Below are positions 1-8,408 of a stretch of 64,000 bases of DNA, piece by piece. The translations under genes were made by a program, and so were the position numbers. The notes under the pieces are model-generated. The model was given only the letters and a program-made list of their open reading frames with translations, had not been told where the DNA came from and ran no database searches. Within the stretch, counting starts at the first letter, position 1. Each line of letters opens with the position of its first letter. This DNA comes from Herbiconiux ginsengi (lineage in GTDB: Bacteria > Actinomycetota > Actinomycetes > Actinomycetales > Microbacteriaceae): assembly GCF_900107435.1 (NCBI RefSeq), contig NZ_FNPZ01000003.1, positions 124,001-188,000 of the forward strand. The letters are read 5' to 3'.

Positions 1-373
1 GCTCACTCCCCACCGCTGAGATCAGGTTCCGCACCGTCACCAAGATCTGCCGCCGCAGCAGGCCCTCCGGCGCGCCTGCTTCCTGCGGCATGCTCAGCAG
101 GAGAGCGGCGATCGCGGCGCCGAGCCCTGTCGAGCCGTCGATCGGGTGCTGCTCGATCACGGCTCGCTCGGCCCGGGTCAGCCAGAGGAGCTCGACCTCG
201 GTGATGAGTCTTTCCGAATTGTTCGTGTCACCCGTCGTGGGAGACGTCGGGCGCATCGGCGTCAGGCGGATGGTCGTACCGATGACGCCGATCCAGACAT
301 CCGGATGCTTGCGCTGCGAGCCGTCTTCGTGGCCCGTCACTCGCACGGTCGCCGGCACGGGCGCGCGGTGCAT
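1..373 (-). CDS. Partial protein, possibly second AraC-type regulator
   Basis: An open minus-strand frame starts with ATG at 373-371 and runs off the left edge (124 residues visible). Its ATG shares one base with the TGA of the AraC gene upstream (TGATG), so the two are probably translationally coupled. Residues 72-108 have the same spacing of hydrophobic and Arg positions as the linker helix region of the AraC neighbour (LLRRQILVTVRNLISAV against DALSRAIVDAVRMV), which hints at a related regulator. No DNA-binding domain is inside the window, so the assignment is weak. Confidence 0.45.
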   Translation of the reverse strand, partial: MHRAPVPATVRVTGHEDGSQRKHPDVWIGVIGTTIRLTPMRPTSPTTGDTNNSERLITEVELLWLTRAERAVIEQHPIDGSTGLGAAIAALLLSMPQEAGAPEGLLRRQILVTVRNLISAVGSE

Positions 374-1287
374 CACGGCCGCGGGCCCTCCCCGGTGCCG
401 CCGAGTCGCCGGCGCCGCCATTGGGCCGGCGTGAGGTTCTCGGTGGTCTTGAAGGTACGGATGAAATGGGTGACGTCGAGATATCCGATGCTCTCAGCGA
501 TCTGACGAACCGGCGCCGTGGTGCCTTCCAGCTGCTGTCGGGCACGCTCGAGCCGCAAGCGCCGGATCAGCTGTCCCAGCGTCTCCCGCTCGTCTTCGAA
601 GGCGGCATGGAGCGTCCGCACCGATACATGCAGCCGGTTCGCGATCACCGTCGCAGACAGGCCGGGATCGCTGAGGTGCACGCGCGCGACATCGCGGGCA
701 GCCTCGGCGAGACCGGCACGCCCGGAGTCGAGCGTGCCGCCTCCCGCGTGTTCGCGCGTCACCATCCGCACCGCGTCGACGATGGCTCGCGAGAGGGCGT
801 CTCGGCTGTTCTCACCCAGCTGCTGGCCGTGGGCGCCGGCCGCGCGAAGGAGCCTTGAGAGCACGGCGCCGGCGGGGGAGCGATGAGTGGAGCCGCGCTC
901 GGAGAGTGTCTTCAGCACGCCGTTCGACACACCCGTCGATGCGGTCGGCATCTGCACGATGGTGGTGCGGAACTCCTGCGGGTAGACGAACTCGAACGGT
1001 CGGCTCACGTCGTAGACCACCACGCCACCCGCGGCCACGGAGGTCTGACGACCACCCTGATCGAGGATCAGTTCGCCGGAGTGCACCAGTTGCACCTGAA
1101 TGCTCTCCGGGGAACGGGCGGGCACCTCGCCGAGGATCGCCGTCACCTTCTGCGGCACGGAGGCGATGCGCGCCATCGCGAGTCCGCCGAACTCGTGCCG
1201 CGACATCCGTCGGTAGGCGGGCGCATCGACGAGGGTCTTCGCGCTCATCTGCACGAGCACGCACGCGGAGTTCGAGGGTAGCTGCAC
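373..1287 (-). CDS. AraC-family transcriptional regulator
   Basis: 304 residues with the two-part layout of AraC regulators: a cupin-like sensing region at about residues 40-150 and a C-terminal double helix-turn-helix at about 200-295, including the RQIAESIGYLDVTHFIRTFK second helix-turn-helix. The GTG start at 1287 has an AGGAG eight bases upstream. It is divergent from an alpha/beta hydrolase across 265 bases, so that hydrolase is the likely target; the effector is unknown. The upstream end lies in a GC-rich spacer in which I see no clear operator. Confidence 0.88.
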   Translation of the reverse strand: MQLPSNSACVLVQMSAKTLVDAPAYRRMSRHEFGGLAMARIASVPQKVTAILGEVPARSPESIQVQLVHSGELILDQGGRQTSVAAGGVVVYDVSRPFEFVYPQEFRTTIVQMPTASTGVSNGVLKTLSERGSTHRSPAGAVLSRLLRAAGAHGQQLGENSRDALSRAIVDAVRMVTREHAGGGTLDSGRAGLAEAARDVARVHLSDPGLSATVIANRLHVSVRTLHAAFEDERETLGQLIRRLRLERARQQLEGTTAPVRQIAESIGYLDVTHFIRTFKTTENLTPAQWRRRRLGGTGEGPRP

Positions 1288-1552
1288 GGTTCACGCTCCT
1301 GTTCACGTCCGAACGCAGGTGAATCGATGATTCCACACTCATCGGCGGAGCCTGTCGCTGCTGTCATCCGCTCCGTCGGGAATCGGCTTTTTCTGCGCCG
1401 ATCACGCCGGCACGCGCACATCGCGATGCGTGCTCGCCAGCGTGAGGCACAGTGAATCCGCGCCGCCCGGATACGGGGCGACCACGTCGTGAACTTCTCT
1501 GTCCGAGCAGCTCTCGCGCGCACATAGCGTGCCAACCCGAAAGAAGATCATC

Positions 1553-2269
1553 ATGTCCGCAAAGCCCACCATCGTTCTGATCCACGGGGCCTTCGCCGAT
1601 GCCGCCAGCTGGGCGCCTGTCACCCTCGAGCTGCTGAATCAGGGCTACACCGTGCTGGTTCCACCGGTGTTCAACCGCAGCCTGATCGGCGACTCGGCCT
1701 ACATCAAATCGTTCGTCGAGCAGATCGACGGGCCGGTCGTTCTCGCGGGTCACTCGTACGGCGGAGCGGTCATCACCGTCGCCGGCGTCGCCGAGAACGT
1801 CATCGGACTCGTCTACGTCTCCGGCTATGCGCTCGACGAGGGCGAGAGCCTCGGCCAGCTGCAGGGCGGCTTCCCCGACTCGCCGCTCGCCGCGAACCTG
1901 GTCTACTCGCCCTACCCCATCGAGGGCGCCGACCCCGGAACGGATGTCTCGGTGAAGATCGAGGCCTTCCCCGAGGTCTTCGCCGCCGGCGTACCCACCG
2001 ACACCGCTCGCGTGCTGGCCGTGGGTCAGCGTCCGCTCGCCGCCGTGGCGTTCTCCGAGACCGCGCCCGTCGCGGCCTGGAAGACCAAGCCCAGCTGGGG
2101 GATCGTCTCGAGCGCCGACCACACCATCAACCCGGATGTCGAGCGCTTCGGCTACAAGCGCGCCGGCGCCCGTAAGGTGATCGAACTCGACGCGCCGCAC
2201 CTGGTGATGCAGACCAATCCGGTCGACGTGGCGACGTTCATCATCGCCGCCGTCGACGAACTCGGCTGA
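1553..2269 (+). CDS. Alpha/beta hydrolase
   Basis: 238 residues of the alpha/beta-hydrolase fold, probably a soluble esterase-type enzyme. Seen: oxyanion-type HG at residues 11-12, nucleophile elbow GHSYGG with Ser68, an acid region in SADHTINPDVERF and a C-terminal His in LDAPHLVMQ. There is no signal peptide. The ATG at 1553 was preferred to the GTG at 1529 because GAAAGAAG (1539-1546) lies just before it. It resembles the small EstC/salicylate-esterase-like hydrolases that many actinobacteria place beside AraC regulators. The substrate cannot be read from the sequence. Confidence 0.85.
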   Translation: MSAKPTIVLIHGAFADAASWAPVTLELLNQGYTVLVPPVFNRSLIGDSAYIKSFVEQIDGPVVLAGHSYGGAVITVAGVAENVIGLVYVSGYALDEGESLGQLQGGFPDSPLAANLVYSPYPIEGADPGTDVSVKIEAFPEVFAAGVPTDTARVLAVGQRPLAAVAFSETAPVAAWKTKPSWGIVSSADHTINPDVERFGYKRAGARKVIELDAPHLVMQTNPVDVATFIIAAVDELG

Positions 2270-2388
2270 ACCGGCCGTCGGCGACCACGTTCACGTCCGA
2301 GGCCGACGAGCCGCGTGTCGCAGGCCAAGGTCGTCGTAGGGGGAGCTTCGGCCGCTTCGCCGGCCTCCCTGTGGGGATCGGCAGCACC

Positions 2389-2616
2389 TCATGGGCAGAC
2401 GCGGGCGCTGCGCCCGTCGAATCCGACGATGTCGCCGAGCTGGAGCTGTCGTCCGCGACGTCGATCGACCTCGCCGTTCACGCTCACGAGGCCGTCGACG
2501 ATGGCCTCTTTCCCCGTTCCACCGCTGTCGAGAAGCCCGGCGAACTTCACGAACTGCCCGAGGCGGATGCTCTCACCGCCGATCGAGACGTCGTCGATCG
2601 CATCCGGGTTCGTCAT
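2389..2616 (-). CDS. S4-domain RNA-binding protein
   Basis: 75 residues that are essentially one S4 domain: an IRLGQFVKFAGLLDSGG helix, then EAIVDGLVSVNGEVDRRRGRQL and a closing strand with QLGDIVGF. This is the YbcJ/YaaA-like stand-alone S4 family, generally RNA-binding with a poorly defined role. A longer start at 2649 is possible; neither start has a strong ribosome site. It is tail-to-tail with the hydrolase and shows no operon link to the fructan genes that follow. Confidence 0.75.
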   Translation of the reverse strand: MTNPDAIDDVSIGGESIRLGQFVKFAGLLDSGGTGKEAIVDGLVSVNGEVDRRRGRQLQLGDIVGFDGRSARVCP

Positions 2617-2731
2617 GCCCGAATGGTAGCCGACATCCGAAGCCGTCATCCGGCGTCCGTTCGCACCGCTGTCGGCGGAAGTAGGTGTTCGCGTCGCGGG
2701 TGTGCCGGAGGACGATGCCGAGCGGGGATGG

Positions 2732-3979
2732 TCACTCGACGGCGAGCTGGGCCGGGCGCGAATCCTCGAGTTCGCGCTGCGGGCCTGTGCCGAATCGCGA
2801 GGTCGCCCCGATGCCGAAGACGGCTGCGCCGGTGAAGACCTCCACGGTCTCCTCGTCGACGAGGATCGTCACGACGCCGGCCGACGCAGGAACGACGGTG
2901 GTCGTGTCCATCCACGTGCACACGACACTCGTCGCGGTTCGGCGAACCCGGAGGGTGCCGGCGTCATTCGTCGTCGTCCATTCCTCGTCGCTGTCGAGCG
3001 TGTGCAGCGTGGGGCGGTGCTCATCCGTTCCGTCCGCGTGCACCGCGAGAGATGCCATGACCGACGGATGAGGTGCCGATACGAGGGTGTCGCCGTCGAG
3101 GCGCAGAACGTGCGGCACGCTCAGCGCGCTGGCACGGCCGGCGACCTCGTCGAGAACGCCGCGCATCCAGAAGATGAGGCACGGCTGCCCCGCTTCATCG
3201 CGGAAGAACGACGGCGCGTAGTAGCTCTCGCCGTAGGTGAGACGCCCCCAATGCTCCGGCTCGAAGCGGCCGTCTCTGAACTCGCCGATCGCGTAGACGA
3301 CGTAGTACAGCTCGTCGTCCTGCCAGACCGACGTCACCATCACGTCGCGCCCGTCGATGGTGAAGATCTGCGGGCACTCCCAGAGCGATCCGGTCCACAC
3401 GGGCTCGGTCTCCCGGGTGTTGCGCGAGGCGGCCAAGCCCTCGTACGACCACGCCGAGAGGTCGCCGGAGACGAACGAGCTCGCCGCGGCTTCTCCGCCG
3501 ACGAGGGCGGTGCCGACGAGCATCCGCCAACGATCGCCGTCACGCACGACGAAGGGGTCGCGGAAGGCCACGGGGTCGAGGGGTGGAGCCTCCACGACCA
3601 CCTCGCCCTTGGCCCAGACCAGCCAGTCGTCGTCGACGGGGGTGGCCGTGCGGATGCTCCCCACGCCGAAATCGGGAACCTGCACCGAGGTGTAGAAGAT
3701 CGTCGGTCGGCCGTCGTCGTCGATCGCCATCGACCCCGACCAGATGCCGCCGTCTCCGTCACCCGGCTCGAGGGCGGGCGGATGCTCCGTCCAGGTGACC
3801 AGATCGGGCGAGGTCGCGTGGCCCCAACGGCAGTCCGGTGCCCAGGTGATGCGGTCGGGAACGAACTGGAAGAAGAGGTGGTACTGACCGTTGTGCCAGG
3901 TCAACGCCAGGGGGTCGTTGATCCAGCCCGATCGCGGGGTGAAATGCAGGCGGGGGCGTGGTCGCTGCGCGTCCGTCAT
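2732..3979 (-). CDS. GH32 beta-fructosidase, cytoplasmic
   Basis: 415 residues, glycoside hydrolase family 32. All three family motifs are visible: WINDP (residues 19-23, Asp22 nucleophile), FRDP (139-142, Asp141 transition-state stabiliser) and WECP (200-203, Glu201 acid/base), followed by a beta-sandwich. There is no signal peptide, so it acts on imported fructosides, releasing fructose from sucrose, inulobiose or short fructo-oligosaccharides. The ATG at 3979 has AGAAGGAG upstream. It is transcribed divergently from the ABC importer operon across one shared promoter/operator region. Exact substrate is inferred from context. Confidence 0.92.
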   Translation of the reverse strand: MTDAQRPRPRLHFTPRSGWINDPLALTWHNGQYHLFFQFVPDRITWAPDCRWGHATSPDLVTWTEHPPALEPGDGDGGIWSGSMAIDDDGRPTIFYTSVQVPDFGVGSIRTATPVDDDWLVWAKGEVVVEAPPLDPVAFRDPFVVRDGDRWRMLVGTALVGGEAAASSFVSGDLSAWSYEGLAASRNTRETEPVWTGSLWECPQIFTIDGRDVMVTSVWQDDELYYVVYAIGEFRDGRFEPEHWGRLTYGESYYAPSFFRDEAGQPCLIFWMRGVLDEVAGRASALSVPHVLRLDGDTLVSAPHPSVMASLAVHADGTDEHRPTLHTLDSDEEWTTTNDAGTLRVRRTATSVVCTWMDTTTVVPASAGVVTILVDEETVEVFTGAAVFGIGATSRFGTGPQRELEDSRPAQLAVE

Positions 3980-4028
3980 GGGGGCGGCTCCTTCTGCGGC
4001 CTCCGTCGGTGGTGGCCGTGCTGTGACA

Positions 4029-4069
4029 ATTATGGAGTTGACAAGACGTTTTGGCAAAACGTATTGTCA
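4029..4069. promoter_or_regulatory. Divergent promoters with twin LacI operators
   Basis: Plus strand: TTGACA at 4038-4043, 17 bases, then a GTATTG/TATTGT -10 near 4061. Minus strand, towards GH32: TTGCCA (4057-4052), exactly 17 bases, CATAAT (4034-4029). Between them lie two CG-centred LacI-type sites, CAAGACGTTTTG (4042-4053) and CAAAACGTATTG (4055-4066), together forming a near-perfect 31-bp palindrome (4039-4069). One regulator, probably the LacI protein at 7347-8408, could silence both directions. Confidence 0.75.
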
Positions 4070-4156
4070 TCACAGTCGCTTCGGGCGACCGACGCCGGAC
4101 CACCCGGCGCGTACCCTCGCAATCACGCACCGCCGCACAGAATTGGAGCCGAAGTA

Positions 4157-5476
4157 ATGATGCTTCGCACACACCGGCACTTGTCCCGACGCGTTCTCGT
4201 CGGAGCCGCAGGAGCCCTTGCCGCACTCACCGCCGTCACCCTCACCGGGTGCGGCGCCGGAGGGGGCACCTCCGCCTCCGGAGACGATTCGATCACCGTG
4301 CTCGTCGAGGCCGGCGGCCACGGGGAGCTGCAGCCGATCGCCGACCAGTTCGAGAAGGACACCGGCACGTCGGTGGAGTTCGTCGAGCTGCCCTACGACG
4401 GTCTCTACAACCGCCTCAACAGCGAGTTCGGCTCGGGCTCGCTGTCGTTCGACGTCGCAGCGCTCGACGCCATCTGGCTGCCGACCTTCGCCGAGGCGCT
4501 CACCCCGCTCGACGACATGTTCACCGACGACGTGAAATCCGATCTCTTCCCGTCGCTGGTCAGCGAGGCACAGGTCGACGGATCGTTCGTCGGCATGCCC
4601 GCCTGGACCAACTCCGAGATCCTCTACTACCGCACCGACCTCTTCGAAGACCCGACGCAGCAGGCGAACTTCAAGGCCCAGTACGGGTACGATCTTGCTC
4701 CGCCCACGACCTGGGAGCAGTACGCCGACATCGCGAAGTTCTTCACGCAGGACACGAACGGAGACGGCCAGGTCGACCTCTACGGCACCGACGTCAAGGG
4801 CGCCGTGGAGACCGAGTGGCTCGCCACCCTGTCGCAGACCGGCGAGACGAACATGGTGGTGGGTGACGACGGCACCGTGTCGCTCGGCGATGCCGACAGC
4901 CTCAAGGCGCTCGACTTCTACACCAGCCTTCTGCCCTACGCGCCGAGCGGCGCCGCGCAGCTGGACTGGGCGGGCTCGCAGAACCTCTTCAACCAGGGTC
5001 AGCTGGCGATGATGCGTTTCTGGGCGCACGCGTACAAGCAGATCCCCGCTGACTCGGCGGTCTCCGGCAACGTGGGCGTCACCACGATGATCGGCGGCCC
5101 GGGCGGAGTCGCCGGAGTCCCCGGCGCGTGGTACCTCTCCGTGCCCTCAGGCACCCCGAAGCAGGAGAAGGCGCTCGAGTTCGTGCAGTACGCCTATGAC
5201 CACAACGATCTGTCGGTCGACACCGACCTGGGTCTGGCGTCACGGATCTCGGTGCTCGAGAAGTACGAGAGCGAGCCGGGCTTCGAGAACTACAAGCCGC
5301 TCGTCGACACCCTGAACGCGGAGGCCACCATCCCGCGGCCGGCCAACCCGAAGTGGCAGGAGATCGTGGACTCGGCGCTCATCCCGATGATCCAGAAGGC
5401 TGTCGTGCCGGGGGCGGACAACCAGAAGCTGCTCGACGACGCCAAGGCGCAAGTCGAAGACATCATCGGCGGCTGA
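4157..5476 (+). CDS. ABC sugar-binding lipoprotein (fructan/DFA locus)
   Basis: 439 residues, extracellular solute-binding protein family 1. The N-terminus has Arg-rich start, hydrophobic core and lipobox LTGC with Cys32, so it is membrane-anchored outside the cell. Context (GH91, GH32, fructokinase-like enzyme, LacI) suggests a fructo-oligosaccharide or difructose dianhydride ligand. The double ATG at 4157/4160 is preceded by GGAGCCGAAG. The same frame is open far upstream, but that part overlaps the GH32 gene and the operator and is not coding. It is followed by a 16-bp perfect hairpin and then the permeases. Confidence 0.9.
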   Translation: MMLRTHRHLSRRVLVGAAGALAALTAVTLTGCGAGGGTSASGDDSITVLVEAGGHGELQPIADQFEKDTGTSVEFVELPYDGLYNRLNSEFGSGSLSFDVAALDAIWLPTFAEALTPLDDMFTDDVKSDLFPSLVSEAQVDGSFVGMPAWTNSEILYYRTDLFEDPTQQANFKAQYGYDLAPPTTWEQYADIAKFFTQDTNGDGQVDLYGTDVKGAVETEWLATLSQTGETNMVVGDDGTVSLGDADSLKALDFYTSLLPYAPSGAAQLDWAGSQNLFNQGQLAMMRFWAHAYKQIPADSAVSGNVGVTTMIGGPGGVAGVPGAWYLSVPSGTPKQEKALEFVQYAYDHNDLSVDTDLGLASRISVLEKYESEPGFENYKPLVDTLNAEATIPRPANPKWQEIVDSALIPMIQKAVVPGADNQKLLDDAKAQVEDIIGG

Positions 5477-5482
5477 CCGCCG

Positions 5483-5520
5483 GCCGGTGGGTTTCCGCCC
5501 GCTCGCGGAAACCCACCGGC
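5483..5520 (+). terminator. Intercistronic hairpin after binding-protein gene
   Basis: Perfect 16-bp arms (5483-5498 and 5505-5520) around a six-base loop, starting seven bases after the binding-protein stop codon. No T-run follows, so it is more likely an mRNA-stabilising or partial-termination element that keeps the binding protein in excess over the permeases than a full terminator. Confidence 0.7.
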
Positions 5521-5554
5521 CTCTCCTGCCCACCACCTCACCGAAAGTCTCATC

Positions 5555-6448
5555 GTGCGTCTCACCGACCGCCGGTTCGCCTTCTTCTTGATGCTGCCGG
5601 CCACCCTCTTCCTCGCCGTGTTCGTGGCGTGGCCCCTGGTGCAGTTCATCTCGGACTCGTTCTTCGAGATCAGCAAGTTCGCCGGCGGCCCGCGCACCTT
5701 CGTGGGCCTCGACAATTACATCGAGGCCTTCACCTCCGGCGATTTCGGCAATGCCGCGTGGCGCACGCTCGTGTACACGGTCATCGTGGTCGTCTTCGAA
5801 TTCGTGCTCGGTCTCACGGTCGCGTTGATCTTCACGGCCCTCGGCAACAGCTCCCGGGTGTTCCGCACGATCTTCCTCTACCCCCTGATGATCGCCCCGA
5901 TCGTGGCCGGACTGCTCTGGCGGTTCCTGCTGATCGACAACTTCGGCATCGTCAACCAGCTGCTCACCGACGCCCACATCCTGCAAGACCCGGGTCAGAT
6001 CCAGTGGCTCAGCGACCCGAACATCGCCCTGTTCTCGGTGGCCATCCCCGACATCTGGCTGACCACTTCGTTCATCTCGCTCATCCTCTTCGCCGGCCTG
6101 CAGAACATCCCCGGCGACGTCATCGAGGCGGCCCGGCTCGACGGCGCCCGCTACCCGACCATCCTGTTCCGCATCATCATCCCGCTGCTCCGGCCCGTGA
6201 TCGCGGTCGCCCTCATCCTCCGCGGCATCGACGCCGCGAGGGCCTTCGACGTCATCCTCATCCAGACCAACGGCGGACCGCAGCAGAGCACGGAGACCAT
6301 GTCGCTGCTCGTCTACCGCACCATGGTGCGCTTCGGCGACCCCGGCCTGGCGAGCGCCATGGGCACCATCTACCTGATCGCGATGCTCGCGGTGTCGGTC
6401 GCCGCCATCCTGCTCATCTGGCGACCCGGAAGTGAGAACGATCGATGA
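5555..6448 (+). CDS. ABC sugar permease, MalF type
   Basis: 297 residues with six predicted membrane helices and the cytoplasmic EAA loop IEAARLDGARYPTILF that docks on the ATPase. GTG start at 5555 with a weak GAAAG site. Its stop overlaps the next permease start (ATGA at 6445-6448). It forms the membrane channel with the following gene. No ATPase gene is present in the cluster, as is usual for actinobacterial CUT1 importers that share a housekeeping MsiK-type ATPase encoded elsewhere. Confidence 0.9.
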   Translation: MRLTDRRFAFFLMLPATLFLAVFVAWPLVQFISDSFFEISKFAGGPRTFVGLDNYIEAFTSGDFGNAAWRTLVYTVIVVVFEFVLGLTVALIFTALGNSSRVFRTIFLYPLMIAPIVAGLLWRFLLIDNFGIVNQLLTDAHILQDPGQIQWLSDPNIALFSVAIPDIWLTTSFISLILFAGLQNIPGDVIEAARLDGARYPTILFRIIIPLLRPVIAVALILRGIDAARAFDVILIQTNGGPQQSTETMSLLVYRTMVRFGDPGLASAMGTIYLIAMLAVSVAAILLIWRPGSENDR

Positions 6449-7284
6449 ACGGCCTCGAAACCACCCGGATCAGTTCCCGCGTCATCCTCTGGATCGCGCT
6501 GGTTCTTCTCGTCGTGCTCTACGGCTTCCCGTTCCTCTACATGCTCTTCACCTCGTTCAAGACGCCGCTGGAGACCATCGCGGTGCCGCCGACGGTTCTT
6601 CCGTCGACCTGGACCGTCGAGAACTACGCGACGGCGATCGGCCGCGACGGTGTGGTGGCCTCGTTCATCAACAGCATCGTCACGGCGGTGCTCAGCACGC
6701 TCATCTCGCTCGTGCTGGCGGTGCCCGCGGCCTATGGCGTGACACGGTTCCGCACCAAGTTCGGACAGTTCTTCATCGTCGGCGCCCTCGTGATGCGGAT
6801 GGTGCCGCCGATCGTCATCGGCGTTCCGATGATCGCGATCTTCCGCAACCTCGGCATCTCCGACACCTCGTTCGCGCTGGCCATCGCGCACGCCACCATC
6901 TCGCTGCCGTTGTCGATCTGGCTCATGTCGAGCTTCTTCGAGGCGGTGCCCGAAGAGCTCGAAGAGGCGGCGAAGATCGACGGCGCGAGCCGGCTCGGTG
7001 CGCTCTGGCGCGTCGTGCTCCCGGTGACCGCGGGCGGAGTGGCGGTCACGGCGATCTTCGCCTTCCTCGCCTCCTGGAACGAGTTCCTCTTCGCCCTCCT
7101 CCTCACGGCCACGAGGTCGCAGACCACCCCGATCGTCATCGCGAACTTCCAGACCCAGTTCGGCCTCGACTGGGGAGCGATGACCGCTCTGGCGGTGCTC
7201 TATTCGGTTCCCGTCATCCTTCTCGCCCTTGTGCTGCAGCGTCACATCGTCGCCGGACTCACCGCCGGTGCGGTCAAAGGCTGA
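6445..7284 (+). CDS. ABC sugar permease, MalG type
   Basis: 279 residues, six helices, EAA loop EEAAKIDGASRLGALWRVVLP near residue 175. Second half of the importer channel with the gene at 5555. ATGA overlap upstream gives translational coupling; 62 bases separate it from the LacI gene. Confidence 0.9.
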   Translation: MNGLETTRISSRVILWIALVLLVVLYGFPFLYMLFTSFKTPLETIAVPPTVLPSTWTVENYATAIGRDGVVASFINSIVTAVLSTLISLVLAVPAAYGVTRFRTKFGQFFIVGALVMRMVPPIVIGVPMIAIFRNLGISDTSFALAIAHATISLPLSIWLMSSFFEAVPEELEEAAKIDGASRLGALWRVVLPVTAGGVAVTAIFAFLASWNEFLFALLLTATRSQTTPIVIANFQTQFGLDWGAMTALAVLYSVPVILLALVLQRHIVAGLTAGAVKG

Positions 7285-7312
7285 CGGGCTCGACGAGAAT
7301 GGTCGCCAACCA

Positions 7313-7322
7313 GGTTCGAACC
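7313..7322. promoter_or_regulatory. Small CG-centred palindrome before lacI
   Basis: Perfect 10-bp palindrome GGTTCGAACC in the 62-base gap before the LacI gene. It is centred on CG as LacI-family sites are, but it does not match the operator pair at 4042-4066. An autoregulatory site is possible; chance is not excluded. Confidence 0.25.
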
Positions 7323-7346
7323 GAACGCACGCAGAGGACGAGAGCA

Positions 7347-8408
7347 ATGGCACGCAACACAGTGGGCATCCGGGACGTCGCTCGTGAAGCCGGGGTCTCG
7401 GTCACCACCGTCTCCCACATCCTCAACGACGTCGAATCGGCGAGGGCGAGCGACGAGACGCGCGAACGGGTGCGGGCCACGGCGCAGCGGCTCGGCTACG
7501 GGGCCAACCGCATCGCGAGGAGTCTCCGGCGGCAGCAGTCCGAGATGATCGGTCTGCTGAGCGAGGAGATCGCCACCACACCGCACGCGGGTCGCATCAT
7601 CCTCGGCGCCCAGCAGGCGGCGCGGGAGCGAGGCTTGACGCTGGTCTTGATCAACACCACGCGCGACGCGCTCGACATCCAGCGCGACACGGATGCGCTG
7701 CTCCGCCAGCAGGTCGACGGCGTTCTCTACGCCACCATGTATCACCGCGAGATCGCGCTCCCGGAGTCCCTCCGGGCCGTGCCGACGGTGCTGATCGACT
7801 CGACGTCGGAGGACGGACGCGTGCCCTCGGTCGTGCCCGACGAGGAGGGCGGGGCGTACGTCGCAGTCGACGAACTCATCCGGCACGGACACCGACGCAT
7901 CGGCTTCATCACCAACTCCGACGACGTGCCCGCCACCCGAGGGCGGCTGGCGGGGTACCGCAAGGCGCTCGCCGACGCCGGACTGGACTTCGATCCGACC
8001 CTCGTCGTCGCCGAGCCCTCCGAGACTCCGGGCGGCTACAAGGCCGCGGTCGAGGTGCTCGGGCGGCCCGATCGGCCGACGGGCCTGTTCTGCTACAACG
8101 ACCGGATGGCGATGGGCGCCTACCGCGCGGCGGCCGAACTCGGTCTCCGCATTCCCGACGACCTCTCCCTCGTCGGCTTCGACAACCAGGAGCTCATCGC
8201 CGAGGGCCTCTATCCCGCCCTCACGACCGTGGCGCTCCCGCACTTCGAAATGGGGGAGTGGGCGCTCGGCGCCCTCACCACGCTGATGGAGGCCGGAGAC
8301 GATTCCGATCAGGAGACCGTCTACGAGGTGGCCGTGCTGCCCTGCCCGCTCGTGCGGCGGCAGTCGGTCGCGGCACCGGCGCGCTCGAAGGAGAGCGTCG
8401 ATGAGTGA
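7347..8408 (+). CDS. LacI-family regulator of the GH91 fructan locus
   Basis: 353 residues: N-terminal helix-turn-helix (GIRDVAREAGVSVTTVSHIL, residues 6-25), hinge with RIARSLRR, then a periplasmic-binding-protein-like sensor domain. ATG 7347 has GAGGACGAGAG before it. The stop overlaps the kinase start by eight bases. It shares long stretches of sensor-domain pattern with the LacI of the second locus (both keep ATTP-AG-II-GAQ and GVFCHND/GLFCYND), so the two probably descend from one gene and sense related fructosides. Likely binds the twin sites at 4042-4066. Confidence 0.9.
   Translation: MARNTVGIRDVAREAGVSVTTVSHILNDVESARASDETRERVRATAQRLGYGANRIARSLRRQQSEMIGLLSEEIATTPHAGRIILGAQQAARERGLTLVLINTTRDALDIQRDTDALLRQQVDGVLYATMYHREIALPESLRAVPTVLIDSTSEDGRVPSVVPDEEGGAYVAVDELIRHGHRRIGFITNSDDVPATRGRLAGYRKALADAGLDFDPTLVVAEPSETPGGYKAAVEVLGRPDRPTGLFCYNDRMAMGAYRAAAELGLRIPDDLSLVGFDNQELIAEGLYPALTTVALPHFEMGEWALGALTTLMEAGDDSDQETVYEVAVLPCPLVRRQSVAAPARSKESVDE

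Noticed and set aside
2702-4156. Long plus-strand open frame upstream of and continuous with the binding-protein gene
   Set aside because: It lies antisense to the GH32 gene and runs through the divergent operator; the signal peptide and ribosome site place the start at 4157.
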